A DNA stretch of 64,000 nt from Pascua guehoae (Eukaryota; Basidiomycota; Tremellomycetes; Trichosporonales; Trichosporonaceae). A program made the translations under genes and the position numbers. Under the pieces are notes generated by a model. The model did not search any database. It was not told the origin of the DNA and worked only from the letters and a program-made list of their open reading frames with translations. Location of the stretch: contig BCJX01000006.1 of NCBI GenBank assembly GCA_001600415.1, positions 627,606 to 691,605 of the forward strand, read 5' to 3'. Positions 32,850 to 43,647 of the stretch are shown here, in pieces; position 1 is the first letter of the stretch, and each line of letters opens with the position of its first letter.

Positions 32850-35348
32850 TGTTAATGTACCGCTGAGACGTGGTAGAGTCGGGAGGCAGAGTGAGGAGGG
32901 GGCAGGAAGAGGGGCAGGTAGAGGGGGTGGGGGGATGCATAGCCTAGGCTGGGTCTAAGTAGTGTGCAGAATTGGGGGACACCTGGGCGGGTTACAAATC
33001 CCTGCCTCGGGGGTTAGATGAATGCTGCCCTACCCCGGCGCAGCCAGGGCCGGTGACTGCCGCATGACGTCTGGATCGCGCCTGTGTTGCGAGATGGGCC
33101 AAACTCGATGCCCACATGCCCATGCCCAGACCCATACCCGTACGCCCACACGTACGCCCACACGCACGGCCCAGGTGGAATCAATGCCCATCTGCAGCGC
33201 TAACCGCCGGCAGTGCCGAGCCGACTGGCCTCGCTTGTCTCGCTGAGTGGTGCAATCCTGCTGATCAATGGAGGAAGCAGGGTAGCGTGCTGCCTCGTGC
33301 GTGCTGCCTCTTGCGTGCGTCGTCCTGCGTCCTGGGTGCTGCGTCCTTTGCTCCGTCCTGGGTGCTGCGTCCTAAGTGCTCCGTCCTGCGTCCCACCTCC
33401 TGCGTCCCACCTGCTGCATCCTACCCGCTGCGTCCAGCGATGCGGCCTACCCACTGCGTCCAACCTACTGCCTCGTGTCCTGTCGTCCTGGTGCTCCCGT
33501 ACGACCTTCCCGCTCGTCCTCAGCAATTCAAACTTTGGTAACCATCCCCAAAAAAGTTGGCTGAACCGGCTGGTCGGTCACCGGCCGACGTCAGTCCACT
33601 CGGCAGCTCGGCAGGGCACGGCGGCGTCGCTTTGCCGCGTCATGGCGATCACATCTGGGCCTGAGTGGTGACATGCTGACACAACATCTTTGCGGGTTTG
33701 GCTTTGCGGCATTGCGGTGCCGTTGCCAGCCTGCAATGCAATGCATGCAATGCAGTGCCTGTTCGGGCCTACCAGATACCAGTGGGCCATGTGGGCGATC
33801 AGAGTTGATCAGTTGACCAGGTGATCGACGAGCCGGTCTAAGCGGCGCCGCGGCTCGTATTGGTCCATGCGGGGAGCTCGGTCGTGTAGCGCGTCTTCGG
33901 TCATGGTGGGCGATTCAATTGCACGCGTCGACTTGAGAGTTGGGTACGATGCATGTGGTGGGGCGTGTACTCTAGTTGCCGGCCTACCGAGGTTTGACAG
34001 TCGGCGTCGACTTGGCGACAGGCGCTACAGGCCTCTGTTGAGTGTCGTGGCACAGTCCCGGCAGCGAGGGAGCGAGTGGACCTGGCTGTCTTTGATCTCT
34101 CATACCACTGCAAGCCGTCTCGGCAGTCTCGATGGGTACGTTCACGAGCTAGTCAAGAGTTGGGCCCGGGCAGTCGCGAAAGAGGCCGTTGTGGGGTATT
34201 CGCGCAACCCGGTGTTGCATGTCGGTGGTAGTAGTACCAAGTTGGCTGTCAAGCTCGTTCGCGGGGGACGTATTCGCAAAGGAGGCAGTCGTGGCAGTCG
34301 CGCAGGGCAGTGAAGGAGGCGGTCGCGAACGAGGCACACCACTGACGCAGTCCAACCGTGATCTTGGCAGGTTGCAGTATCAGTGGCACGGTGGGCGCCC
34401 ATTGTGTGTGGCTGAAACGCGCCTGCATACTACTGCTGTAGTTTGCCCAACCAGCGCATGCAACCCAGCTCGCCATTTGCCAGCTGCCAGCTGCCAGCTG
34501 GCCAGCTGTTTCTCCCCCAACTGATGAAACGGCGCCAACCATGTCCGTCCCGAAGGCAGCCTCGAGACAGCCACAGCCGCGAAGCACTCGCCCAGACGGC
34601 AGTTGTGGGGCAGTCTCTGGCTGTACTCGTCCAGCGCGAGCTGCGCACATGGCCGTCGTGCTCTTACCTCTTCGGGGTGGGTTGCGTCGCGGTGAGCACT
34701 CGTCCCGCGTGCACGCGGAGCACCGCAGCGCGTACGCTGGAAGCAACTTGGTGGTGACGCCGCAACACTCACTCGGCGCGTATGCTGACCCACATGCGCG
34801 CCACGACCTTCCCAAGCACTAGCGAGCACTACAGTGCTCACACACCAATGAGTGATGGGAGCTGCACTGTGTCCGCACACCTTGGCGAGCACTCTTGCAG
34901 TCTTCTCGTCTGCGAGTCTGCACTGTGTCCACCCCGCCCGATCGCCCGAAGAGAGTCCGCCTGCACCCTGTCCACCAAGTTCACACTCCAACCACCCCAC
35001 ACACTTCACACTCCACACTCCACCACTCACCACTCACCCCCCAGCCCCCGCCCACCTCTCAACCCCCACCCCCCCTACTCAACCCCACCCCCCGCCTTTC
35101 TTCCGGTCAAGTAATGGTGCATGATGCGATCCCCGGCGAAACACGCAGGATATACGTGTATAAACGTTCTAGTCATTGTCCGTGGCTTGCAGAGTACAGA
35201 GGCGCCACAGGTCGTGAACCACGGCCGTGCGCGGCGTGTCGTAATGATATATGTGTGTGGTGTTGGCCAGTGCGACGGGATACTAGGCGGGCGCGACTGG
35301 GTGTTGGGCGGTTTGCGACTGGCAGGCAGCGATGGCGTCCTCGCCAAC
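32850..35348. other. Gene-poor 2.5 kb with heptamer-like repeat
   Basis: No gene recognised on either strand. It includes the degenerate TGCGTCC repeat (33283-33470), palindromic CAGCTGCCAGCTGGCCAGCTG-like DNA around 34480-34506 and a pyrimidine-rich stretch at 34970-35100 near the tetraspanin 3' end. The open frames (up to ~217 codons, e.g. 34380-35033 minus) carry no motif I know and look like GC-rich non-coding frames. Confidence 0.5.
33283..33470. repeat. Degenerate TGCGTCC/TGCTGC tandem repeat
   Basis: Units around TGCGTCC with spacers CTGGG, CTAAG and CACC recur roughly every 7-14 bases. The blocks are diverged, so this is an old minisatellite. Confidence 0.75.
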
Positions 35349-36987
35349 CTACTGGCGCCAACTGCTACCATAGGTAGGCGACGTGCTGTGGTTGTTTTGC
35401 GATCCGCCATAGTAGTTGTTGCCGTGCGAGTCGCTGTTGTCGTCGGCAAACGGCGAGTCATAGCTGTTGCTGTTGTCGTAGGGGCCGGTGGCCTGTGCGA
35501 GACGCGACGGAGAGCGGCCGTTGTTGCCGAGCTGGGTGGAGACGGATCCGCGGCGCGAGCCGGCGATGGATCCGGCACGCGAGCCGGGACGCGAGCTGTC
35601 GCCCAGGTGCAGCGACGAGCGGGCGACGGCCTCCTGGGCCACATCGGGGCCGTACTGTGCGGCAATCTGGGACGCATAGTCGTTCATGATAATGGCCATC
35701 GAGTCGAGGTCGAGGCGGTAACGCTCCGGAGTAAGACCCTTGCCAAAGCGGTACGTGACGTGGTTGGCACACAGCAGGCCGCATAAGATGATGAGCATGT
35801 GGCCCGGAACGAGCGAGAACGAGACAATGTACCACGTGCGCAGGACGACACGCTCCAGCTTAATGTAGCGGTTCTTGCACCCGTCCTCGTTGGAACGCGG
35901 GTAGCACAGAGGCGAAATGGTGTACTCGTTGGCGGGCGAAAAGTAGCCGCAGCACTTCAACGCGTCCTGGATACGAAGGCGACCAATCGTGCCGAGGTGG
36001 CGCGACCACTGGAGGTTGATCTTGCCCTCGAGGTTGAAAGTCTTCTTCTTGTAGGCAATGTAACCGGGCGCGACAATGAACGCGAGGGAGCACCAGAGGA
36101 GCACGACGTAGACCGCCAGGAAGGAGCGGTTGTTGAGGAGAATACCAGAGTAGCCCAGCAGCGCGGTAAAGACCATGAGGGCGCCGCCAACAGTGGACAC
36201 TGGGACAGTCAGTACACACTCATGTCCGTGACACAGGACACATACGGATCAGCTCGGTGCGGTTACCGACGCGGATGACGTCGGAGCGGTAGAAGACGTT
36301 GAGCCACACGAGAATGGCCGAGATGAGTGCGGTCATCGAGTACAGAATGAGCTGCGAGTGTGAGCACAACAGTGGGAAACGCCGAGCCCAACTCACGACC
36401 GAGTTTGCAATAAAGAGGGCCCACTTGAAGCGGTTCCAGCGAAGCTTCTTCTTCTGATGCTTTGCCTTGAGGCCGCCCTTTCCGAGCTGGAAGACGAGAC
36501 CCTCGTCATCGTCGACGGTGCCAAGGTCACCCATGCGCTGGGCGTTGGCGGCAAACGCGTCACGGCCGCCACCCTGCTTGGCGCGGCGGTGTGCCCACTC
36601 GCCCTGTGTGTGGAGCTTTGTAAACTTTGTGGGGACATAGTTGATAGAGAGCGAGGGGGCGCGGCCAGACTTGGAGTTGCTCTGGAGATCCGTGAGGTCG
36701 TGGTAAGACGACGCGCGCGACGACTGGTTGTCGCCGCTCCCATACCCACCCGTGACCTCGGAAAAGGGAAGGTTGGGTGGAATCAGCAGTGGGTCGCCGT
36801 ACGACACCTCCTGCGGCGCGCCGTGAGCATTCGACGACATCTGGTCGTAGGACGAGGCAGGCGAGGCCGAGCGGTTGTATTCGTCGTTGCCGTACGAGGC
36901 GTCGGACACGGGACGCTGCTGCTGCTGCTGCTGCTGTCGGCGGGGGACGCGCGACGCTAAATCAAAGATCTTTCCCTTGCCCGGCAT
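35349..36987 (-). CDS. Fungal tetraspanin-like membrane protein
   Basis: Minus-strand exons 36987-36397, 36351-36246 and 36199-35349 give 515 residues. The N-terminal ~180 residues are cytosolic and Ser/Gly/Gln-rich, with a run of seven Gln at ~20. Four membrane segments follow: WALFIANSVLILYSMTALISAILVW, GALMVFTALLGYSGILL, FLAVYVVLLWCSLAFIVAPGY and TWYIVSFSLVPGHMLIILCGLLCA. Between the third and fourth lies the large outer loop with the tetraspanin hallmark ALKCCGYFSP and further cysteines (LCYP, DGCKN). The ~150-residue C-terminal tail has Ser/Arg repeats (GSRAGSIAGSRRGS) that could be phosphorylated. Tetraspanins organise membrane microdomains; fungal members act in infection structures or cell-wall signalling, by family knowledge. 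The function here is not known. Confidence 0.8.
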
Positions 36988-38369
36988 GGGGACGCGGTCC
37001 AGACGATGGATTCAAAAGAAGAAGAAGAAGAGGAAACGAGGACAAAGGCGTCGTTCGGAGGCAAAGCTGCTCACGCGGCGTGGGCGGGGCGAGCAGTGCT
37101 GTGCAGTGCAGTGCGGTGCAGTGGGTACCGACAACGTGCTTTGTCGGGCTGTGGGACAAATGCGGTTGGGTAGGTGGGTTGGGTATCAGGAGAGACGCGA
37201 GTCGCGGCGGCGGGTGACGACGGCGGGGTGGCGTGGGACCGTGCGTGGGCTGGCACTTGGACACTTGGGTTCTAGTCGGGATCTAGTGACGCGATGGGCC
37301 AAGGCAAGTGGGTCGTCGACGATGAGTAGTGTTTTGTAGAGAGAAAGGATGGAAAAAAAAAGGAGAGTGATGGAAAGGATGCAAGTCAGAGGTGCAGAGT
37401 GAGATGTGCACCGACAGACAAACGACTGGCTGGGTGCAGGTGCAGGTGCAGACAATGCACAGATTCTGGATCACACAAACCTCGACCGTGTGTGTGTCAA
37501 ACATTTGAGGCCTCGCTCGCCTGGCCGCCTGCAGCCTGCCGCACAGCATCCATCTCCCTTGCCTGCCTGGGCCCGATTGCACCTTCCCTCGTTCCCTCCA
37601 GGGCCCAAGACGCCAACAAATCTCTCACTACTGTACTGTAGAGTGTCTCACCATCCCAGGCCACCGTACTGTACAGCTCCTACTGACTGCGCTGCATGCA
37701 CACGCTTCACCTAACACTTGGGATTGTGTGCACCACCCACCACCGCTCAGTGCGTGTGACAATTGTTGGAGCAAGCGAAAACCCCCAATGGCGTCGATAC
37801 TAAGGGACACACAGAGCCAAACCCGGAGGCAGCACAGGCGCAGGGCCGCGGGCGGGGCAGATGAAAAATATCCCGCGAGCGCAGCACTACTGGTGGTAAT
37901 ACTGTAGCGGCCGCCGCTCTTCTGCCCTGGCCCCCAGCCCGGCCTCCTGGGCACTTTTTCTTCCCTTGTGGCGTGCCATGTTCCCTTAAACCAAGCACCC
38001 TCTCGAGCTATTTTCTCCCCCTAAGACTTTCATACAGTCACGTGATTGTCTTGCTCTTGCATCGCCTCAAAACGCGAGCTGCACGTGGTTTCAGGAACGC
38101 CACTACCTCCACCTCGTCATGATCGGCGGCCAAGTATGCCAAGGGCCGAGGTTGCAATGGATGCTGTAAAACGATGGGTCTAGCGTCTTCAACTGCTGAC
38201 TCTTGCTCGCACACGTACAAGCCGACGGGGTGGGAATCAGCCAGGCCTTCGGCCTCCCCGCTCGGCCATCTCATGACGTCCTTGTGTCAGCAGTTCAGAA
38301 CTAACCCTCCAGACTACTTAAAACAGACACCTGACACGCTGACACGGCTTGACTGTTCACTTGTCCACA
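36988..38369. promoter_or_regulatory. Divergent intergenic region, tetraspanin / SDR
   Basis: About 1.4 kb between divergent start codons. No gene recognised. A GAAGAAGAAGAAG tract at 37018-37030 and a CAGGTGCAGGTGCAG repeat at 37436-37450 are the only simple repeats. An ACTTAAAAC element at 38325-38333, 37 bp before the SDR ATG, could be part of its core promoter. Confidence 0.4.
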
Positions 38370-40371
38370 ATGGCGACTACACCCATCGCATTCATCTTTG
38401 GCGCCGGCGCCGGCACCGGTGCTGCCATTGCGTGCGTACAGACCACACCCATCCCTCCATCCATGCCCCACACCAGCCGCCACCACTGACATCAGCCGCG
38501 CGCTCGCGCCCACGCACCGCCTGCTGCTCATGTCGCGCTCGCTCCCGGGCTCGCTCCCCAAGCTCGGCCTCGACAAGGCCGGTGTGCCCGAGGAAAACAT
38601 CCTCGCCGTCGCCGACGACGGAAGGGCCGAGTCGTACGCCGCCGCCATTGAGAGCGCAAAGCAGAAATGGCCCGGAGCGCCCCTCAACGTTGCCATCTGT
38701 AATAACTCAATGCAGATTGCCCCAGGCCCGTTTCTGGAAAAGACGACCGAGGACCTGCAAAAGTCGCTCAACCTTGTGTGAGTTTAGAGTCTTGGTGGTG
38801 AAGTGGGGGGGTATCCTTGGTAATGGAGGGGACTTGTGGGCTTTCATCGCTGTTGGAGCTGGCCAGTGTCGTTTGAAGCCATGGTGTCGGGCTTGGTGTG
38901 CGCGACGCGGGCAGCTGGGTGGCTCACTACAAACAAACAGTGCCCCGGACTCTGGCTGGTTCTGCCCTGTCCCAGCTATGCCCACCCTTTGAGACGCGGG
39001 TCCCATCGTGCTCACCTCCCAATGGCATTGTTGGAGTACCATCCCGGGCACCACAGCCAAAAGGAGAGGCTTCATACCGACCCTCTGCTACGAATGGTGC
39101 TTCAGTTATGAGCCCACACTTGTGGTGCTCAGTGTCGGTGCCGTCATAGAACGTTAGGATGCCTGCTTAACGGGGATGGCTCGCAGGTGGATGCTCCACT
39201 GTGCCTAGTCATTCCTTACAGAAGCCAGCTCCATCGGCCCGCAGCCATCTCTGTCTCCGCGACAGGCGACACAGCGCTGCGTGGGAGTCCGAGAACGGGG
39301 CAGGGAGGCTGCGAGCGGGGCGGGGCTGGGCCGATTATGCGATGTCTGCCCACAGAGCCAGGGGTGTGATGTGGCTCCAACCATGTGGATATTCAGCTAT
39401 CCAAGTGGACCTCCCTTGCCCGAGCCGGCCAAGTCAGCCGGCAGCCATCTTCGTTCTCCGTGACAAGCAACGCAGGGGCTTCATAGGGAGGCCGCAAACA
39501 GGGAGGGGTTGAGAGGGATATCAGGGGACACCTGCCCACATCGCCAACTGGGGGATGTGTTGTGGCTCCAACCACGCAGATATTCAACTATCCAAGTGGA
39601 CCTCCCTTGACCGAGCCACCCATGTCCAGCAGCCACCTTCGTTCTCCGTGACAAGCGACACGGGGGTTGTATGAGGTCGAGAACGAGGCAGGCAAGCTTC
39701 CCAGTCCCCCTTGCAACCCTTCTTGACCCATGACCCATGTGCGCTCTGCCTTCCCTTCGGTGGCTCCTGCTGAAGAGCCATTGGGCTGGCGGGTAACGAC
39801 CTGGGATAGACGTCACCCACCAGGTGCCCAGCCGCACCCACATCCCCCCACCCTCCTCGACACCGCCCAACCCGTCTCCCTCCCCCCAACCCAACCCAAC
39901 CCGGAAGCCCAACTAACCCCAGCGTCCAAGCCTGGGACTTTTCCCAAGCCGTCATCCCCGCCCTCCTCGCACACGGCGGCACCCTCATCTTCTCGGGCGC
40001 CACCATGGCGCTCCGGGGCAGCGCAAACTTTTCCGCCGGCGCCCCGGGGCCCTTTGGACGGCGTGCGCTTGCGCAGTCGCTGGCGCGCGAGTTTGGGCCC
40101 AGGGGGGTGCACGTGTGCCATGTGGTGATTGACGGTGTGATTGACACGGCGCGCGTGCATGCCATGATGGAAAAGGCGGGGAGGGCGGTGGAGGATGACG
40201 GGACAAGGATAAGGCCGGATGATATTGGGAGGGTGTATCTTGATATTGTGAGGCAGGGGCCGAGTGCGTGGACGCAGGAGATGGATATTCGGTGAGTCTG
40301 GTGGGGCGGGGGGGGGGGGGGGGGGGAAGGGGTGTGCGCTGACTCGCAGCCCGATGAAGGAAAAGTTCTAG
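38370..40371 (+). CDS. Atypical short-chain dehydrogenase/reductase lacking the YxxxK dyad
   Basis: Exons 38370-38431, 38496-38777, 39923-40291 and 40350-40371 give 244 residues. An N-terminal Rossmann strand-loop PIAFIFGAGAGTGAAIARALA marks nucleotide binding, MSRSLPG follows strand 2, and VAICNNS takes the place of the usual NNAG. In the catalytic region SGATMALRGS fits the serine strand. But where classical SDRs have YxxxK the sequence reads ANFSAGAPGPFGRRALAQSLARE, with no Tyr or Lys at those positions. The protein therefore may not be a standard oxidoreductase. SDR-like proteins of this GxxGAFARRA type exist in bacteria and fungi without known substrates. The third exon follows a 1,145-bp intron full of tandem repeats. 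The last exon is 22 nt. Confidence 0.75.
39190..39690. repeat. About 190-200-bp tandem repeat, 2.5-3 diverged copies, intronic
   Basis: A block starting GCAGCCATCT / CTCCGTGACA recurs at about 39242, 39440 and 39629. A second block, GGCTCCAACCA followed by GATATTCA and ATCCAAGTGGACCTCCCTTG, occurs at 39372 and 39562. Unit length is about 190-198 bp with visible divergence. It lies inside the SDR intron 38778-39922. Confidence 0.85.
40307..40326. repeat. Poly-G tract in the last SDR intron
   Basis: About 20 consecutive G residues, just after the GTGAGT donor of the last intron of the SDR gene. It is one of several G/C homopolymers in introns in this window. Confidence 0.9.
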
Positions 40372-41395
40372 GAGAGCCTGCGCGGCCATTGTGTGGTCGG
40401 TAATGAGACCAGGACCAGGAAGAGCGTCTGTACCCAAAGCGCGTGTACGTTGGCAATGAATCGAGTATGTCCCTCACATAATGCCTCGCAAAGCGAGGTC
40501 GATGGAGAACTCGGCATATACCAGGGGTGCGTTGCCATGAGCATCTCCGTACTTGTGGAGATGGAGAATCGGTAGTGTTGGGTCCACTTTGTTCCAAGCG
40601 CTGTATAACTCGAGCCTCGCACGGGCACGCGCCGTGGCACGTAGACTCGAGCTGCAGGCTCTATATTAACCACCATCCCCCCCCCCCGCACACATTCAAT
40701 CCATACATCGCTCTGTCACTCAATACGACGACCACACCAAGGAGGCCCATGAAAAACGTTGACAGATATTTGAACGCTCTTGCCGTGAGCATCTCGGCCT
40801 TTGGCTCTGAAACGTAGCTCCAGGCCAGGAAATCAGCAGTAGGAATCCAGTTTGTCCCACTGTGCAACACATTAAATTTGACATTGCTGTTCACCCGGCG
40901 TCTGTCGGATCAGTACCATCTCTAGCTGTGTGTAAAATGCACCCAAGTGGGCGAAAAGGCCTCAAAATAACCACCTGCAGCTCGTTGTAGTCTGAGCAGT
41001 GCGTCGTGGACCACAGGAACGGAGCGCAAGTCGGACGACGGGGACGCAAGAGATACAGCAGGCGAGCCCCTCGGTGCCACCAGGCCACCCTTGGCGTATA
41101 CTCATCTCACCCGGTTCATGCCAGCACGCCCCCTCGTACACTCACACAATTTAGCCCTTCGAGTGTCTCCTCCACCCCTCTCATCACCATCGCCGTCCCC
41201 GTCGTTGCTGCGCCATGAAGTATAACTACGCATCCCACCGACCCAGCCCAAGTTCCAAATGCAAGTCGTGAGCCACATCATACTGTACCAGGTCATACAT
41301 ACCCAGCAGCCCGCCACACTGCTCACGCAAGGGGTGCCATCCATCCACTGACAAATCACGATTGCTGTACTCCCTCCACATGGCCTACACACACA
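40372..41395. other. Convergent intergenic region (SDR / GFA)
   Basis: About 1 kb between 3' ends; no gene or RNA recognised. Confidence 0.55.
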
Positions 41396-43009
41396 CTACT
41401 TGTCGCTCGCCTCGTAGACCTTGCAGCCTGCCACGGGCACGTCCCACGTTTCCGCCGTGCGGTGGTAGATGGCAATCTGCGGGGGCGGGAGTGTGCCCGG
41501 CGTGAAGAGGCCTGGTGTGCGGCGGTTTGGTATCGTGTCATGAGCGTGGTCGGGAGGTAGGGCGTGGGCGGGGGAGTGCGGGAGAGTGGGGGGAGTGCGG
41601 GAGAGTGGAGGGAGTGCAGCAGTCGAGTGGGGTAGTGCCGTAGTCGATTGTAGCGCAGTTGTCAGCCACGAGTCCCCATGAACGGGGCAAAAGGTCATGG
41701 ACAGGTGGACAATGGTGCAGACGAGACGGTAGAGCGTGAGCGCCAGAGGATGGAGGATGCAAGGTGTGTCCACGTACCCGCATGGGCAAAGATGTAGTCT
41801 GCGCCGTCGACCTGTTCGTACACCGGGCTGGGTGTCAGATGGCTCGTCTTGGCTTGTTCGGTACAGCTGGCTGTGGTCGCTCTCCCATTCGGCGCGGACG
41901 TCTCGTCTTGCCCATCATTCGGCTCAGACGTGTCTTGCCCGTCTCTATCGTCTGCACGCCAATCCGCCAGTGGCCGCCAATGGTCGACCGCCCCCACCCT
42001 CTCGTGTCCTGCCCATAAACCCACTCCACCTCATCATTAACACCCCTCCCACCCTCGCCCCCACTGCCCCGCCCCCAACAACCCCTCAGCTCCCAACCCA
42101 CCCAAACGTACCTCCCACAATCACCGCAAAAGTACCGCCCAATCCCCCGCCCCGACTCGGCAGTCGTGCGCCACGTCTTGATCTTGTCCGTGCCCGAAAT
42201 AGTGATCGCGTCCAGCTTCAGAGGCCCAGCAAGGGGTGCGCCACTGGAAAGTGTCAGCCGTCGAGCTGTCAACTCTTGGGTTCACACTAGGGATGGGACC
42301 CGGCCACTGTGGCGATGCCACATGTCACCAACACGTTGGGCTGCCCGTTTATATCAGTCGGTAGATAGTTTGACTCTTACTACCGCGCGTGTAAGCAATC
42401 AAAATGTCATGGGTTCGAGCCCCATAATGGGCTTCTAGCTTTTTGGGATCCCAGCCAGCGGTCCAGGCCGCGTGCGCCGTGGTGACATGGTGACTTGGTG
42501 ACAGGTGACAGGGGACAGGTGACGGGGGACATGGGACGCGGCAGAGGGAGAGCCCCCGCTCACCTTGAGGGCGAGACGCGCCCCCGTCCAGCGCTGTCAA
42601 GGCAAGAGTCTCGACACAGCCTCTCCAAGAGGCCCTTGTGTCATGGTCGCAATCGCCCCCTGCCGCGCAACCTGGAGCCACACATCCACATCCACACCGT
42701 TTCCCAGTTCCAGTTCCAGTTCCAGTTCCAGCGCCAGGTCGACTCACGTCGTCCCCGTCCCCCGCCGACAGTCGACACAGTCTGCCCATCAGCAACGCCC
42801 ACAACCGACCCAGCCCACGCCAAAGTACACAGAATCGCTCGACGCCGCGGCACCACGCCCGTGGCTGTCGACAACCGTCTCGTCGCCCGACGTCGACGCC
42901 GGGCCACATCCTGCTTTGCTAGACGCGACGCACGGCAGATAATGACCCGCTCGAGGGGGCGGGGGAGGGAGAGCGCCACCGCGCCGCAGTTGCACCGTGC
43001 CTGTGCCAT
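41396..43009 (-). CDS. GFA / CENP-V-domain zinc-binding protein
   Basis: Minus-strand exons 43009-42934, 42781-42748, 42593-42564, 42243-42112, 41827-41778 and 41511-41396 give 145 residues, a normal length for the glutathione-dependent formaldehyde-activating (GFA) family. All zinc ligands are seen: C6 and C8 in ARCNCGAV, C25/C27/C30 in IICHCVDCRR, and C86/C89 in RYFCGDCGSPVYE. The tail ADYIFAHAGLFTPGTLPPP and IYHRTAETWDVPVAG is family-typical. The family binds zinc and, in some bacteria, reacts with S-hydroxymethyl-glutathione; the role of fungal members is not settled. Exons 2 and 3 are 34 and 30 nt; they carry the CHCxxC motif and a short Gly/Arg stretch, and exon 3 is the least certain. 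The fourth intron contains a tRNA gene on the other strand. Confidence 0.75.
42343..42433 (+). tRNA. tRNA-Lys (anticodon CTT) with an 18-nt intron
   Basis: The full cloverleaf can be drawn. The acceptor pairs GCCCGTT with AATGGGC (one G-T), with discriminator T at 42433. The D stem is TATC/GATA with an 8-nt loop AGTCGGTA. The anticodon stem TTTGA/TCAAA has loop CTCTTA-A, anticodon at 42376-42378. The variable loop is ATGTC. The T arm ATGGG-TTCGAGC-CCCAT is canonical. An 18-nt intron (42380-42397) sits one base 3' of the anticodon, the standard position for nuclear tRNA introns; without it the tRNA is 73 nt. The D stem starts TA rather than the usual GC, so box A is divergent. The gene lies in an intron of the GFA gene, on the opposite strand. 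Confidence 0.9.
42440..42444 (+). terminator. Probable RNA polymerase III terminator of the tRNA-Lys
   Basis: Run of five T starting 7 bases after the discriminator base. Confidence 0.7.
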
Positions 43010-43647
43010 GGTTGTGATTGAGCTGTGTGTTGACTTTGGTTGACTTTGGTTGACTTTGGTTGACTTTGGTTGACTTTGGTTGACTTTGGTTGACTTTGGT
43101 CGACTTTGGTTAACTTTGGTTGACTTGGAACTACTACTCTACTGCACGGCTCGTTTAGTTTAGGTGTACATGTGAAGATGAGCTGGGTGGAGCAGGGTGC
43201 ACCATGACGACATCGGGCATGGCCGCGACACCCCGCCACGAGCAGGACGGCAGGAAATCCTCGTCCACGCCGCGCGTCTGTTTTCTGTCTTGCACATGCG
43301 CGTGGATTGACGGATACCAGCACGGACTGCCAAGCAGCATGTTGACGAAGCAGCGCGGTATCTAGCATCAAGCGAGCGAGACGGGAGATAGCGGACATCT
43401 GGAACTAGACTGGATCTCCACTTCATATTGTCTCGACGAAATCCGCGTGGCGGACGACATGCAATCCCGGCTCCGCGCCGGCCCGGACCTGCCGTCCGGC
43501 CTCCGGTCCGACCGCCCGACCATGCCAAGTGGATATGGGGCTCTAGTCTGGGCAGCTTTATGTTGGACCCAGCGCATCTTTTCTCTGTCTGTCTCTCTCA
43601 TTCTTTCCAACTTTTACTCGTACTCGACTTGCTCGCTATTGCTCACG
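43010..43647. promoter_or_regulatory. Divergent promoter region, GFA / polyol dehydrogenase
   Basis: About 640 bp between two start codons; it contains the 10-bp tandem repeat annotated separately. No gene recognised. Confidence 0.45.
43030..43128. repeat. TTGACTTTGG decamer tandem repeat, 9 full units plus a partial
   Basis: Seven perfect copies, two with single substitutions (CGACTTTGG, TAACTTTGG), then a shortened unit. The array begins about 20 bp upstream of the GFA start codon. Confidence 0.97.

Noticed and set aside
32850..35348. Genes in the open frames of the 2.5-kb gap
   Set aside because: The frames overlap on both strands, lack motifs and splice signals in order, and coincide with GC-rich repeats.
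42564..42594. Alternative GFA reading RWTGARLALK
   Set aside because: It looks family-like, but its phase does not connect to the exon before or after; the phase-consistent reading was used and this exon is flagged as least certain.
43160..43528. Minus-strand frames over the decamer array (Gln/Lys/Val/Asn-rich repeats)
   Set aside because: A 10-bp period keeps frames open by chance; there is no start context or homology.
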